A stretch of 64,000 nt of DNA from an uncultured Leptolyngbyaceae cyanobacterium. Its GTDB lineage: Bacteria > Cyanobacteriota > Cyanobacteriia > Leptolyngbyales > Leptolyngbyaceae. Within the stretch, counting starts at the first letter, position 1. Each line of letters begins with the position of its first letter. The notes beneath the pieces are model-generated. The model ran no database searches, was not told where the DNA came from, and saw nothing but the letters and a program-made list of their open reading frames with translations. The translations under genes and the position numbers were made by a program. Location of the stretch: positions 1 through 64,000 of the forward strand of contig CALIDI010000052.1 of NCBI GenBank assembly GCA_938023035.1. The letters are read 5' to 3'. This document shows positions 52,462 through 61,889 of this stretch, one piece after another.

Positions 52462-53801
52462 TCAAAGGGCCGCCCTGCGGCTGGGAGAGGAGTTTGACGA
52501 ATGGCGGCATCTAATAACTGCATCGGGTGCAACACGGGTACTGGTTGGCCCTGAAGCGCCAGGTGTTTGCTGATCTGGATATAACAGCCAATATTGGCCG
52601 AGGCAATGACCCTGGCTCCGGTATTCAGCAAATTTTGTACCTTTTGTTGCCCCAGTTCATGGGAAACTTCGGGCTGGAGGATGTTGTAAACGCCAGCACT
52701 GCCACAGCAGAGGGCGGCATCTATCGGTTCTCGCAACTGCACACCAGGAATTTGCTTGAGCAGTTGGCGGGGTTGAACACTGATTTTTTGCCCATGGAGC
52801 ATGTGGCAGGCATCTTGATAGACCAAGGTGAGGGGTTCTGCTTGTAGCGGATGCAGGGGGGCCGTGAGACCCACATCTGCGAGAAATTCTTGGACATCCC
52901 GCACCTGATACGCAAAGCTGGTAGCAGCAGCCCGGTAGTCGGGGTCGTCTGCCAGAATCGAGCCATATTCCTTTAGGGTATGGCCACAGCCAGAGGCATT
53001 GACGAGCACGTAATCGACCCCCGTAGCGGCAAAACTATCGATGAGTTGACGAGCGAGGGTCTGGGTCTGGGCCGTTCTGCCCTGGTGATGGGCGATCGCG
53101 GCACAGCAGCCCTGCCCTTTGGGAATCACCACTTCGCAGCCATTGGCCGTTAGAACTCGCACTGTGGCCTGATTGACCTCTGGGTTAAGCAAACGCTGCA
53201 CACAGCCTAAAAGCAACCCTACCCGATAACGCCGGGTACCCTGGGCGAGGATGACCTCTGGCCAGTCATCCTGCCAGGTTTCCGGGACAATTCGAGGTAA
53301 CAATGATTCCATGGCGGCGAGCTGGGGAGAAATCTGGGTTAACCAGCCCAGCGATCGCACCCATTTCTGTAGCCCTGACCGTTGATACACCCCCAGGGGC
53401 CGCAACAACCATCGCAGCCGCTGGGGGTAGGGGAAAGTCGAGAAAATGAGCGATCGTAGTAGCTGTTCGGCCAGCGATCGAGGGTGATTGCGCTCAACCT
53501 GTTGGCGCGTCGCCTCAATTAATTTGTCATAGCGCACCCCAGAGGGACAAGTCGTGACACAGGCCAGGCAGCCCAGACAGGTGTCAAAATGCTCAACCGT
53601 GGTTGGAGAAAGCGGAATCTCCCCCTCATTCACCCCATCCATCAGATAAATTCGCCCTCTGGGCGAGTCGGTCTCTTGCCCAATCACCCGATAGCTAGGG
53701 CAGGTTGCCAAACAAAATCCGCAATGCACACAGGCATCAATCAGCTTGGGGTCGGGTGGATGCTGCGCGTCAAAGGTAGGCTGAGCCGGAGTCGTTACCA
53801 T
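52458..53801 (-). CDS. glcF: Glycolate oxidase iron-sulfur subunit
   Basis: 447 residues. Two 4Fe-4S ferredoxin motifs at the N-terminus ([16 protein letters not shown] and [18 protein letters not shown]) and two CCG-type domains ([26 protein letters not shown]). With GlcD/GlcE this subunit passes electrons from glycolate oxidation to the membrane quinone pool, in photorespiration. GlcD and GlcE are not in the window. It follows the TPP-enzyme gene by 72 bases on the same strand. Similar proteins include lactate utilisation LutA, but the length and two ferredoxin motifs favour GlcF. Confidence 0.92.
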   Translation of the reverse strand: MVTTPAQPTFDAQHPPDPKLIDACVHCGFCLATCPSYRVIGQETDSPRGRIYLMDGVNEGEIPLSPTTVEHFDTCLGCLACVTTCPSGVRYDKLIEATRQQVERNHPRSLAEQLLRSLIFSTFPYPQRLRWLLRPLGVYQRSGLQKWVRSLGWLTQISPQLAAMESLLPRIVPETWQDDWPEVILAQGTRRYRVGLLLGCVQRLLNPEVNQATVRVLTANGCEVVIPKGQGCCAAIAHHQGRTAQTQTLARQLIDSFAATGVDYVLVNASGCGHTLKEYGSILADDPDYRAAATSFAYQVRDVQEFLADVGLTAPLHPLQAEPLTLVYQDACHMLHGQKISVQPRQLLKQIPGVQLREPIDAALCCGSAGVYNILQPEVSHELGQQKVQNLLNTGARVIASANIGCYIQISKHLALQGQPVPVLHPMQLLDAAIRQTPLPAAGRPFD

Positions 53802-53873
53802 AGGGAATCATTACCTGGGTCAGTCAACTAAAGAGTATGGATCGCTCAATCATGAATCTGTTGAGATGCTGCC

Positions 53874-56087
53874 CTATGCCAGTAAATCTAACGCGCGCTG
53901 CCAAATCTTGTCGGCAGAAATACCGTTCAACCCCATCAGTTCCGTTGGGGTTGCAGTCGTTTCGCCCCTCTGCCAGGCGATCGTATCTCGGTTAGCCCGG
54001 CTGCGCAGCATCAGTGGCTCTAGCATACCGCTGGCACCGCCCGTAATCCCCAATAGCACATCACCACTAAACAAGCGCTCAAACCCGCTATCGTCAAGAA
54101 ACTGGCCGTCTGGCTCTGCGCACAGCTCCCAGGCAACATCCCTGGGGCGATAAAGTCGTCTGGGGTTGACGACTGATACCACCCGCACACCATACCCCTG
54201 GGCTTCTAATTGGCTTGCTGCGGCTAAAACAGGCTGTAGCACTAGGTCACCCACCACAGCCAACACTATCTGCGAGCGACCTGTGGATTCTTGTAAAACA
54301 ATGGCCCCCTCTGTCAAGGCTTGCCGAGTTTGCTCTAGCGTTGTGCGAATTGGCAGGGGGGACTTGCTGGCCGTGATGACGACCCCTTTATTCTTTTGGC
54401 CCAAGGCCCATTCGTAACAGACCTGAATGCTGTTGGCATCGGGAGGAAACAGGGGGAAGACATTGCCATTGCGCATCATGGCAGCAAAGTAGGCCTCAAT
54501 CTCAGGGCGTTGGTGGGTCCAACCGTTGCGACCCTGCTCTAAGGCCCCTGCTGTAAATAGGGTCACGGTGGCAGGGGTCGGGCGACGCAGCTCAGCCATG
54601 GCCTGGGTCACTGTTTGCCAGATGGGCAAACCGTTAATCGCAAAGGATTCGTAGGAGCACCACAGCGATCGCGACCCGAATAAGGCCAAGCTGGCTGCCA
54701 ATCCGGCACAGGCATCTTCACTCAGGGGTTCATAGACCTGCCCCTGGGGCTGCTGGTTATAGAGCGGATCAACCGTAGGATGAATGATTTTCAGCGCCTG
54801 GTTAATGTTGGCAATACCCGAAGCTTCATTACCATCAGCATTAGTGACCAAGTAGCGGGGGTCTTGCTGACCCACATAGGCTACTAACCGGCCCATTGCC
54901 GTCGTGGCGACTTTGGCCTCTCCACCGCTGGGGTATTCTTCTAGCGGCAATTGCCCTAAATCTGGCAAGGGGAGTATTGATTCTGTCACAGCAACCTGAT
55001 GGGCTGGCCCGCCCCCTGCCCGTTCGCAGTTAGTGCGCACTAATTGCCAGGCCGCCACAGGCAACGCACGGGCCTGAAGAGCACTGACAATCTCTGGATG
55101 CTCGAGCGTATGGTGCCCATAGAGATTGTGGGATTTAGAGCCTCGAGCATGCACCCCCGCCCCCTTCAGTTGTTTCAAGATCAGAACGGTCAACTTGCCG
55201 CCCATAGCCAGTCGAGCCGCTTTGTCAGCAGCAACCAGTACTGCCTGGGTAAACTCTAGCCGCTTGGCAAAGCTAAAGGCGGTGCTATCGACATAATCAC
55301 CGGCCTGGTTTTGGTCGTCGAAGTCTTTGGCATCGACCAAGATCACCTCATCAAAGCCATTGCCACGCCAAAAGTCTACCATTTGGGTATTGCTGCGGGT
55401 TGAAACCATGCTGTGGTGTTCCTGGGAATAGCCGTTCCACACCAGCACGGGCAAAAAGTTCGTAATGTCTGGGTAGGCGGTGTGGAAGTGACTGATGGAA
55501 CTGATCACGTAAGGTTCACCTAGGCCCCCATCGCCAATGGTGCAAGGAAACAGGCGATCGCGATGGAGCAATGCCCCCGCCATAGCAAAGTGTTGACCCT
55601 GGCCCAGCGGCCCAGCCGGAGCCAGTAGCCCCGGAATTTGTCCAGAGAGGTGCCCCAAAAGGCCATGCTGCTCTCGAAAGCGATCGCGCAACTGTTGCAC
55701 GGTCTCAATCCCCATCGCCTCTAGAGAACGGTCTAAAAACATGGCACTGTAGAAACCAGGGGCATGGTGCCCAACTTCTGTGACAAAGTTTTTGTGACCT
55801 AATAGCACCAGGGCGGCATAGGCTTCGGCCTGGCTGGCAAACCCACCAGGATGCCCCGATGCCTTGCTAGCTGTCACCTGTAAGGTGAGATACCGGAGCG
55901 CGTCGGCATAGAGCAAGGTCTGGTAAGCAGCGGCAGGCTGCTGGAGGTCGGTAATTGCCGTTTCTCCAGGGGCAATCACAGGAGTCTTGCCGTAGCTTTC
56001 CCACTCAGGAACGTTCTCACTCAGGTATTGAATCCCCTCCAAGAAGCGGGGGACATTAGCCGTGGGGGTGCTAACAGTCGCAGTCAT
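53874..56087 (-). CDS. Phosphoketolase/transketolase-like thiamine diphosphate enzyme
   Basis: 737 residues. The N-terminal PP domain has SKASGHPGGFASQAEAYAA (transketolase-like SGHPGG, 77-82), then GPLGQGQHFAMAGALLH and the TPP motif GDGGLGEP (185-192) with VWNGYSQEHHS. The middle pyrimidine domain has QVYEPLSEDACAGLAASLAL, WCSYESFAINGL, then GRNGWTHQRPEIEAYFAAMM and VFPLFPPDANSIQVC, which resemble phosphoketolases. A C-terminal transketolase-type domain follows. It would use ketose phosphates, making either acetyl phosphate (phosphoketolase) or a C2 transfer. The mixture of motifs places it between the families. It is in a same-strand group with the M20 and glcF genes, near photorespiratory metabolism. 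Confidence 0.75.
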   Translation of the reverse strand: MTATVSTPTANVPRFLEGIQYLSENVPEWESYGKTPVIAPGETAITDLQQPAAAYQTLLYADALRYLTLQVTASKASGHPGGFASQAEAYAALVLLGHKNFVTEVGHHAPGFYSAMFLDRSLEAMGIETVQQLRDRFREQHGLLGHLSGQIPGLLAPAGPLGQGQHFAMAGALLHRDRLFPCTIGDGGLGEPYVISSISHFHTAYPDITNFLPVLVWNGYSQEHHSMVSTRSNTQMVDFWRGNGFDEVILVDAKDFDDQNQAGDYVDSTAFSFAKRLEFTQAVLVAADKAARLAMGGKLTVLILKQLKGAGVHARGSKSHNLYGHHTLEHPEIVSALQARALPVAAWQLVRTNCERAGGGPAHQVAVTESILPLPDLGQLPLEEYPSGGEAKVATTAMGRLVAYVGQQDPRYLVTNADGNEASGIANINQALKIIHPTVDPLYNQQPQGQVYEPLSEDACAGLAASLALFGSRSLWCSYESFAINGLPIWQTVTQAMAELRRPTPATVTLFTAGALEQGRNGWTHQRPEIEAYFAAMMRNGNVFPLFPPDANSIQVCYEWALGQKNKGVVITASKSPLPIRTTLEQTRQALTEGAIVLQESTGRSQIVLAVVGDLVLQPVLAAASQLEAQGYGVRVVSVVNPRRLYRPRDVAWELCAEPDGQFLDDSGFERLFSGDVLLGITGGASGMLEPLMLRSRANRDTIAWQRGETTATPTELMGLNGISADKIWQRALDLLA

Positions 56088-56209
56088 GGGCGAGAACCTC
56101 TCAAGTCACTGACTTTCATTGAACCCTGTTTAGGGCACTTGGGAAAGGGAAAGCCCTAGGAAAGTGCAGGGGGATTGTGATAGAGAGAAGTCTATGCGCA
56201 GGGGGTTGG

Positions 56210-57460
56210 TTAAGGCTCCAACGGGTAATGCTGATCAAGCCTGAGCAAGGTTTGTAGCAACACGTTTGCTCCCTGGGTACAGTGTTGATCACTCGTGAAT
56301 TCTTCTTCTGAATGGCTGATTCCCCCTTGGCTGGGCACAAAAATCATCCCCATGTCGGTAAAGCGCCCAATTTCCTGAGCATCATGCCCCGCTCGACTGG
56401 GCAGGTCAAGAGTACGGTAACCCTGCTGGTTTGCCAGATGGCGGATGGTATCGAGGAGGAAGGGGGTAGCCAGGGTCGGCAAGACATGGAACGTTTCCTG
56501 CATGTCAATCTCAGTATGAGTGGCCTGGGCGATCGCCGCAAATTCTCGCCGCAGCATGGTTACTAGCTCATCCAGATGGTCTTGTGACAAATCCCGCAGG
56601 TCAATCCGCAGGTCTACCTGAGCTGGGACGGTATTTGTGGCACAAGGCAAAACTTTGAGATAGCCAACGGTACCTACCTGCTCGCCGGGAGTTTCGGTGA
56701 CAATGCGATTGACGGCCAGCACCACCTGTGCAGCAGCGACCAGGGCATCTTTCCGCATATGCATCGGCGTCGTCCCAGCATGGTTAGGGCGACCCGTCAC
56801 ATTCACTTTAAAGCGGTATTGACCCACAATTCCTTGAACGACCCCAATCTCAGCTCTGGCGGCCTCCATTACCCCCCCCTGCTCAACATGCAATTCTACA
56901 AAGGCGGCAATCTGGTTGCGATCGCGGCGGGCGGTGTTAATTTTGGCCCAATCGCCCCCAATTTTCTCCAGACAAGTTTGAATGGAGGTGCCGTCCTTAC
57001 GCGCGTAGTATGCCGGGTCTTCCTTGACTTGGCCCGCCATCGCCTTGCTGCCTATTACGGTGGATTCTTCATCGGTAAAGACAATCACCTCTAGAGGATG
57101 ATCTAGCCGCATCTGGTTTTCATGCAGCGTATGCACCACCTCAATCCCGGCTAACACACCCAGGCAGCCATCGTAGCGCCCAGCCATTAGCACCGTATCA
57201 ATGTGGGAACCGGTGGCCAAGGCTGGAGCCTGGTCATACTGCCCTGGATAGCGCCCAATGATGTTACCAGCGGCATCAATGCGAACAGTCATGCCCGCTT
57301 CCACCATCCAGGATTGCACCAGTTGGCGGGCCAGTAGGTCTTCTGTCGAAAATGCCACACGGCTTACCCCGCCGTTCGGCTGTTTGCCAATTTCGGCAAG
57401 TTGGTAAATGCTGCGATGCAGGCGATCGCCTTGAATCGTCAAAATTGAAGCAACAGTCAT
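56210..57460 (-). CDS. M20-family amidohydrolase (allantoate/N-carbamoyl amino acid type)
   Basis: 416 residues, start MTVASILTIQGDRLHRSIYQ. Binuclear zinc hydrolase. Metal ligands are in ATGSHIDTVLMAGRYDGCLG, VIVFTDEESTVIGSKAMAG, FVELHVEQGGVME and the late SQGGISHSEEEFTS. The family splits allantoate, ureidoglycolate or N-carbamoyl-L-amino acids, freeing ammonia. Which substrate it uses cannot be told; the nearby allophanate-related protein hints at ureide or urea nitrogen. Complete length. The TPP gene follows 122 bases later on the same strand. Confidence 0.92.
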   Translation of the reverse strand: MTVASILTIQGDRLHRSIYQLAEIGKQPNGGVSRVAFSTEDLLARQLVQSWMVEAGMTVRIDAAGNIIGRYPGQYDQAPALATGSHIDTVLMAGRYDGCLGVLAGIEVVHTLHENQMRLDHPLEVIVFTDEESTVIGSKAMAGQVKEDPAYYARKDGTSIQTCLEKIGGDWAKINTARRDRNQIAAFVELHVEQGGVMEAARAEIGVVQGIVGQYRFKVNVTGRPNHAGTTPMHMRKDALVAAAQVVLAVNRIVTETPGEQVGTVGYLKVLPCATNTVPAQVDLRIDLRDLSQDHLDELVTMLRREFAAIAQATHTEIDMQETFHVLPTLATPFLLDTIRHLANQQGYRTLDLPSRAGHDAQEIGRFTDMGMIFVPSQGGISHSEEEFTSDQHCTQGANVLLQTLLRLDQHYPLEP

Positions 57461-58262
57461 GGGGTTTCCTCTTCAGGTAAAGGCTTAAGAACCAATCTGG
57501 TAAAGCTAGCTGGAGTTCTATCCAGAAAACGTTAGAAAACTTCCATTCAGACCAGACATTGGCAAAAGTCATTGCAACTGGGCCTTCAGGCTGTTCATGA
57601 GGCGTCAACACTGGGGTTTATGGGTTGCATCAACCCGCTATACAGGCAGATGTCACTAGCCGATCAAGGGCGCTCAACTTCATTTAGCTTCTGAACGGCG
57701 ATCAGCGCATAGGCATCCAATATAGGAGCATGACCGGACTGCAAGCCTCGCTACAGAAACCTCACGACAATCGTCATGCCATTGATGACTCCGGTAGCCA
57801 TTGAGCTTACATTGCTGCAACTGCAACCGATGGAAGTGGCAACCTCCTTGTCGCGACTGTCACTGTGCCGGGGTAATCGGTGCTTAACCCCTCAGGCATA
57901 GCCAACTGTGCCTTACTCTAGGCAGTTTTTATCCGGCAGATTGTGCGATTCAACACGGTCAACCTAATTTCTCGAGAGCATCTTGACCGCTGACCTGGCA
58001 AAATGAGCCACAAAACCTGCGATCGCGGAACGACACTGACCCAGTCAAGCTTATACCAATCGCCAATCATTGTATACAATAATTTGAACATTGAATGTAT
58101 ACAATCTAGTCGTGCTAGTCGTTCTGTCTTTTGAAAGGAACGAAGTCAGCTCCATCTAGTCAAAGCCCAAACCAGTCGGTTTGCTTGGTGCTGCATCATC
58201 AGTTTCAATCTGGGCTTGGTCTGTATCCAACTATGATAAGTTCAACCTGCAAGGAGATCTTT
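57461..58262. other. Intergenic regulatory region
   Basis: About 800 bases between the divergent M20 gene and the allophanate-related gene. A minus-strand frame 57276-57611 is a shadow. The paired palindromes at 58069-58105 are the notable content. AAGGAG at 58250-58255 serves the next gene. Confidence 0.5.
58069..58105 (+). promoter_or_regulatory. Two TTGTATACAA-type operator palindromes
   Basis: ATTGTATACAAT (58069-58080, a perfect 12-base palindrome) and ATGTATACAAT (58095-58105) have centres 25 bases apart. The TGTATACA core is typical of GntR-family (FadR/VanR group) operators. They lie 160 bases before the allophanate-related gene and may control it or the divergent M20 gene. The regulator is not in the window. 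Confidence 0.6.
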
Positions 58263-58679
58263 ATGAGTCAGTCTGAAGCGTCTACCCGTCGCATTTTTAT
58301 CTGTGGTTCGGCCCTGCGTGGGCAACCCGATCATGGCAATCTAGGCAACGCCCAATTTATTCGCGAAGCCAGCACTCAGCCGCTCTACCGCCTGCATGCA
58401 GCCGGCAATGGCTGGCACCCGGCGATCTATCCGGTCGAGACAGGGGGCATTGCAATCCCTGGAGAGGTGTATGAGTTAACCACAGAAGAGTTTGAGTATC
58501 TGGCCGCAAATGAACCCCCCAACATGTATCCTAGTAATGTGGTAACCGAAGATGGGGAAGTGTTGACGGCTTTTCTTTATCCCCGTGAGTTGGTTGAGCA
58601 GTATCAATGGGAAGATATTTCTCATCTAGGAGGCTGGGCCGCCTACAAGGCCCGTCAGACGGTTACAAATAACTCATGA
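58263..58679 (+). CDS. Allophanate hydrolase-related GGCT-fold protein
   Basis: 138 residues from the ATG at 58263, preceded by AAGGAG; the frame opens at 58131 but the added part is not protein-like. It begins RRIFICGSALRGQPDHGNLG, which resembles the (Y/C)G(S/T)xLRG signature. It continues YRLHAAGNGWHPAIYPVET, IPGEVYELTTEEFEYLAANE and FLYPRELVEQYQW. These match the C-terminal domain of allophanate hydrolase (AtzF/DUR1 type), which has a gamma-glutamylcyclotransferase-like fold. No amidase domain is attached. It may be an accessory for ureide or allophanate use. The RCK protein starts 77 bases after it. Confidence 0.8.
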   Translation: MSQSEASTRRIFICGSALRGQPDHGNLGNAQFIREASTQPLYRLHAAGNGWHPAIYPVETGGIAIPGEVYELTTEEFEYLAANEPPNMYPSNVVTEDGEVLTAFLYPRELVEQYQWEDISHLGGWAAYKARQTVTNNS

Positions 58680-58756
58680 AGATTTGTGGGCTAACTTTAG
58701 AGTTGTGGCATTCTTAGGAGGAGAGGGTTTGCGTCCGTGTCCCTTGGAAAGTCACT

Positions 58757-60763
58757 ATGTCAACCCCAGAGAAGGTTCCGCCTAGAGACTTGTTTATTGT
58801 TTGCGGGCTAGGCAGTTTAGGGCAATACTGCGTTGCTCATCTAAAAGAGTTTGGCGTTAAAGTCGTTGGAATTGAGCTGACTCCACCCTCGAGTTGGGAA
58901 ATTGCAAGTTTTCCCGATCAGTTGGAGCGATTCATCGTGGGTGATTGTTGTCAGGGCGAGGTGTTGCAGTCCGCAGGTATTCAGCAGGCGCGAGCGATTC
59001 TATTTGTCACCAGCGATGAGCGGATTAATATCTCCGCAGCCTTTGCCGCGCGATCGCTCAATCCAACCGTGCGGCTTGTCGTTCGTTCGGCCCAGGAAAA
59101 TTTAAATCAGCTCTTAGCAGAGCAAGTCGGCAACTTTGTGGCCTATGAAGCCACTCAACTACCAGCGTCTAGTTTTGCTTTGGCGGCCTTGGGTAGCGAT
59201 ATCCAGGGGGTGTTTATTCTGGAAGAGCAGCCCTTCCAGGTTTTCACTATCCAAATTGGGCCTAACCATCGCTGGCGCGATCGCCGCCAACTGTTTGAGT
59301 TGCAGGGCAGTCGTCGGAGAGTGTTAGAGCATCGGCGGGGTCATCAGCCCGTAGCCAAGAATTTCTACAATTGGGAGCCAGAAGAGCGGATACAGGCGGG
59401 GGATATCGTCAGCTATGTGGAAATCGCCGAAACACTTACCTCCTTTGTGCCGACCGAGGCTCCTGATTCCAAGCAGGATAAGAGGCCAAACCTGGCTCGC
59501 CTGCCGCATTGGGGCACACTGAGCCAAAAGTTGAGCGTTTTTTGGAAGGGGAGTAGTCAAGCCCAGCGGGCCGCGCTTGTCTCGGCAATGCTGATGCTGG
59601 TGCTTTCCCTCAGTTGTGCCGGTCTCTATCGGCTGCAATACCCCGATATGTCTCTACTAGATGCAATCAACGCCTCTATACTGCTGATTTTTGGCAACTT
59701 TGATGGACTCTACGCCGACCGCATTTTAGAAGACCCACCCCCCGGGTGGTTGTATGTCTTCAGTGTGTTTATCATGGTGGCAGGCACTCTATTTATCGGG
59801 ATCTTGTACGCTTTGCTGACCGAGCGAGTGCTAGCAGCCCGGTTTCAGTTTGCTAAACGCCGTCCTCCCTTGCCAAAGGCAGGGCATATGGTTGTCATTG
59901 GCTTGGGGCACGTGGGGCAACGCGTTGTCAAAATTTTGCAGGATTTAAAGCAACCGGTTGTGGGGGTGGGTAGTGCCAACCTTGCCTCGGAAGCCTTACC
60001 CGATTTACCTCTGGTGACAGGGTCTTATAAAGATGCCTTGGATCGCGTCAATCTAGAAACGGCGAAGAGCGTGCTTTTACTTACGGATGATGAGGTCGCC
60101 AACCTGGAACTAGGGCTAATGGTGCGGCAGCGCAATCCTCGCTGTAATCTGGTGATTCGCAGCCTGGAGGAACGTTTTGCTAAAAGTGTGGGGAAATTGT
60201 TACCCGGTGCCAAGGTGCTGGGGATTTACGCCCAGGCAGCAGAGGTATTTGTCGGGGCGGCCTTTGGCGAAAATATATTACACTCATTCCGGCTGGGCGA
60301 TCGCACCACCCTGGTGACGGAATACAGCATTGAAGCAGGGGATACCCTGTGCGGGTATCTGATCTCTCAGGTTGCCTATGGATATGGCCTTGTGCCGATT
60401 TTACACCAGCAACGCGATCAAGACTCTGTCAAGCTCATGCCTTCAGAAGATATTCGCCTAGAGGCGGGCGATCGCCTAGTCGTGTTGGCAGATACCGATG
60501 ATTTACAGCGGGTCGAGCAGGGTAAAATTGCTCCTCGTCGCTGGCTTGTCAGAGTCGAGAAGATGGCCTTTCCCAATTCTGAATTTGACGGGATGCAAAC
60601 CATTGCCCGCATCTCTGGATGTGATGTGAGTGTTGCCAGCACCCTCATGCAAACTCTGCCTGGAACCCTGCCCTGCCCGCTCTATAAACATCAGGCTCTC
60701 CGCCTAGTACGAGCGCTCAGCAAACTTCAGATTCGTGCCCATTTACTCGCAGCGCCGATGTGA
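58757..60763 (+). CDS. Two-TM ion channel-like protein with RCK domains on both sides
   Basis: 668 residues. RCK/TrkA-N domain 1 (DLFIVCGLGSLGQYCVAHLK, VVGIEL) and domain 2 (HMVVIGLGHVGQRVVKILQD, LVTGSYKDALDRVNLETAKS) are Rossmann folds that bind nucleotides. TrkA-C-like parts follow each. Between them lie two transmembrane helices (AALVSAMLMLVLSLSCAGLY and WLYVFSVFIMVAGTLFIGIL) with a pore-loop region ASILLIFGNFDGLYADR. The potassium filter TVGYG is absent, so potassium selectivity is doubtful. Cyanobacterial proteins of this type are annotated as potassium channels; the sequence supports a regulated ion path or sensor. Confidence 0.82.
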   Translation: MSTPEKVPPRDLFIVCGLGSLGQYCVAHLKEFGVKVVGIELTPPSSWEIASFPDQLERFIVGDCCQGEVLQSAGIQQARAILFVTSDERINISAAFAARSLNPTVRLVVRSAQENLNQLLAEQVGNFVAYEATQLPASSFALAALGSDIQGVFILEEQPFQVFTIQIGPNHRWRDRRQLFELQGSRRRVLEHRRGHQPVAKNFYNWEPEERIQAGDIVSYVEIAETLTSFVPTEAPDSKQDKRPNLARLPHWGTLSQKLSVFWKGSSQAQRAALVSAMLMLVLSLSCAGLYRLQYPDMSLLDAINASILLIFGNFDGLYADRILEDPPPGWLYVFSVFIMVAGTLFIGILYALLTERVLAARFQFAKRRPPLPKAGHMVVIGLGHVGQRVVKILQDLKQPVVGVGSANLASEALPDLPLVTGSYKDALDRVNLETAKSVLLLTDDEVANLELGLMVRQRNPRCNLVIRSLEERFAKSVGKLLPGAKVLGIYAQAAEVFVGAAFGENILHSFRLGDRTTLVTEYSIEAGDTLCGYLISQVAYGYGLVPILHQQRDQDSVKLMPSEDIRLEAGDRLVVLADTDDLQRVEQGKIAPRRWLVRVEKMAFPNSEFDGMQTIARISGCDVSVASTLMQTLPGTLPCPLYKHQALRLVRALSKLQIRAHLLAAPM

Positions 60764-60830
60764 AAATAGGCGATTAGATTGGGTTCATCTCACTTTTGCA
60801 AGTTGCCCCACCCCGCAGGAAACGCCAAGC

Positions 60831-61062
60831 CCTCCATCCCTCTTGCTTGCATGCCTGTTAGGGCGATACCTATTCGCCCAAAATGGGCGCAGGGGAGCTA
60901 GATTCAAAGTCCCGCTCCCTCCTTAGAAGACGGATTTAGGGAAGAGCATGTCACCTTTGCAGGCCCTCATCCCCCAACCCTTTCTCCTAACCTGGGAGAA
61001 GGGGAGCTGAACCATTTCAAAGTCCCGCTTTCTATATGGGAGAGGGATTTCGGGTGTAGCTT
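60831..61062 (+). repeat. Dispersed repeats, types A and C, before methyltransferase gene
   Basis: Type A part at 60831-60875 (CCTCCATCCCTCTTGCTTGC) and type C at 60949-61062. The latter starts with GTCACCTTTGCAGGCCCTCA as at 49611 and continues with TTTCTCCTAACCTGGGAGAAGGGG (a hairpin). Non-coding. Confidence 0.75.
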
Positions 61063-61102
61063 GCTTCCCGTAGAGTGGGTTACGAAACCAGAATGCACTT
61101 GA

Positions 61103-61780
61103 TTAGAGTGAACGCTTAAACTCACAAACCTTAAACAAAAATGGCGGAAAGCGAAAAGGCAAATAATAGGTTCTCCTTAATTCAAACGTTTGGCTAATCG
61201 CATCAATCAGATGATTCACATTCGTATGGTGATAATCACCTTTGCCAGAAAAACCAGCCAGAAAACGACCAATCTTATAAACAAAATTTTCCGTTGGCCC
61301 GGATACGATTAGGCGTCCACTTCTTCGCAGTTTTTGAGCAAATGTTTTCAGGTATTGGGCGAGTTCATCGGCTTCAAGATGTTCCAAAACGTCAGCAGCA
61401 ATGATCAAATCGAGCGACTGATCGAGAACCTCAGATAAATCATCAATAAAATGGACATTCAGCCCCAATTTTTGATTCAGCCGTTTGGCAAACTCCGGAA
61501 ACCGATCAATGGCATAAACCTGGCCACATTGTCGGTTCAGTTCCGGTAGAAATAGGCCCACGCCACAACCAAATTCCAGAACGGTCATCGCTTTTAAGCA
61601 GCCTGCCAGTTGGGCGATCGCCTCATATCTTCTCCACATCAACCACCGAATTAGGGGATTCCAGTGTAGATAGGAAGGAATCGCCATCTCATCTTTGTCG
61701 TGGTTAGAGATATGAGGAACATCCTCTGAGAGGAGGTCTTTTAGCTCCCGCATCGAGATTTTGTGAATTTTGTGGGTCAT
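61103..61780 (-). CDS. Class I SAM-dependent methyltransferase
   Basis: 225 residues. Motif I VLEFGCGVGLFLPEL binds S-adenosylmethionine, followed by QVYAIDRFPEFAKRL, LDLIIAADVLEHLEADELAQ and the post-motif SGRLIVSGPTENF. The acceptor is not known; the class includes many small-molecule and lipid methyltransferases. It stands alone with repeat-rich spacers on both sides (60831-61062 and 61890-62265), which may hint at an insertion of this segment. Base composition is more AT-rich than neighbours in the 3' part (AAAAATTTT-type codons). Confidence 0.85.
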   Translation of the reverse strand: MTHKIHKISMRELKDLLSEDVPHISNHDKDEMAIPSYLHWNPLIRWLMWRRYEAIAQLAGCLKAMTVLEFGCGVGLFLPELNRQCGQVYAIDRFPEFAKRLNQKLGLNVHFIDDLSEVLDQSLDLIIAADVLEHLEADELAQYLKTFAQKLRRSGRLIVSGPTENFVYKIGRFLAGFSGKGDYHHTNVNHLIDAISQTFELRRTYYLPFRFPPFLFKVCEFKRSL

Positions 61781-61889
61781 CTTTATTAATGGCTTTTTTT
61801 ATGGCTACTTTTCAGGATCAGCTCTCCCGAAATTAGGGTGGTATATTGGTATATCTAGACGATGCTTGGAAGCTGTTTACAAAGTATCT

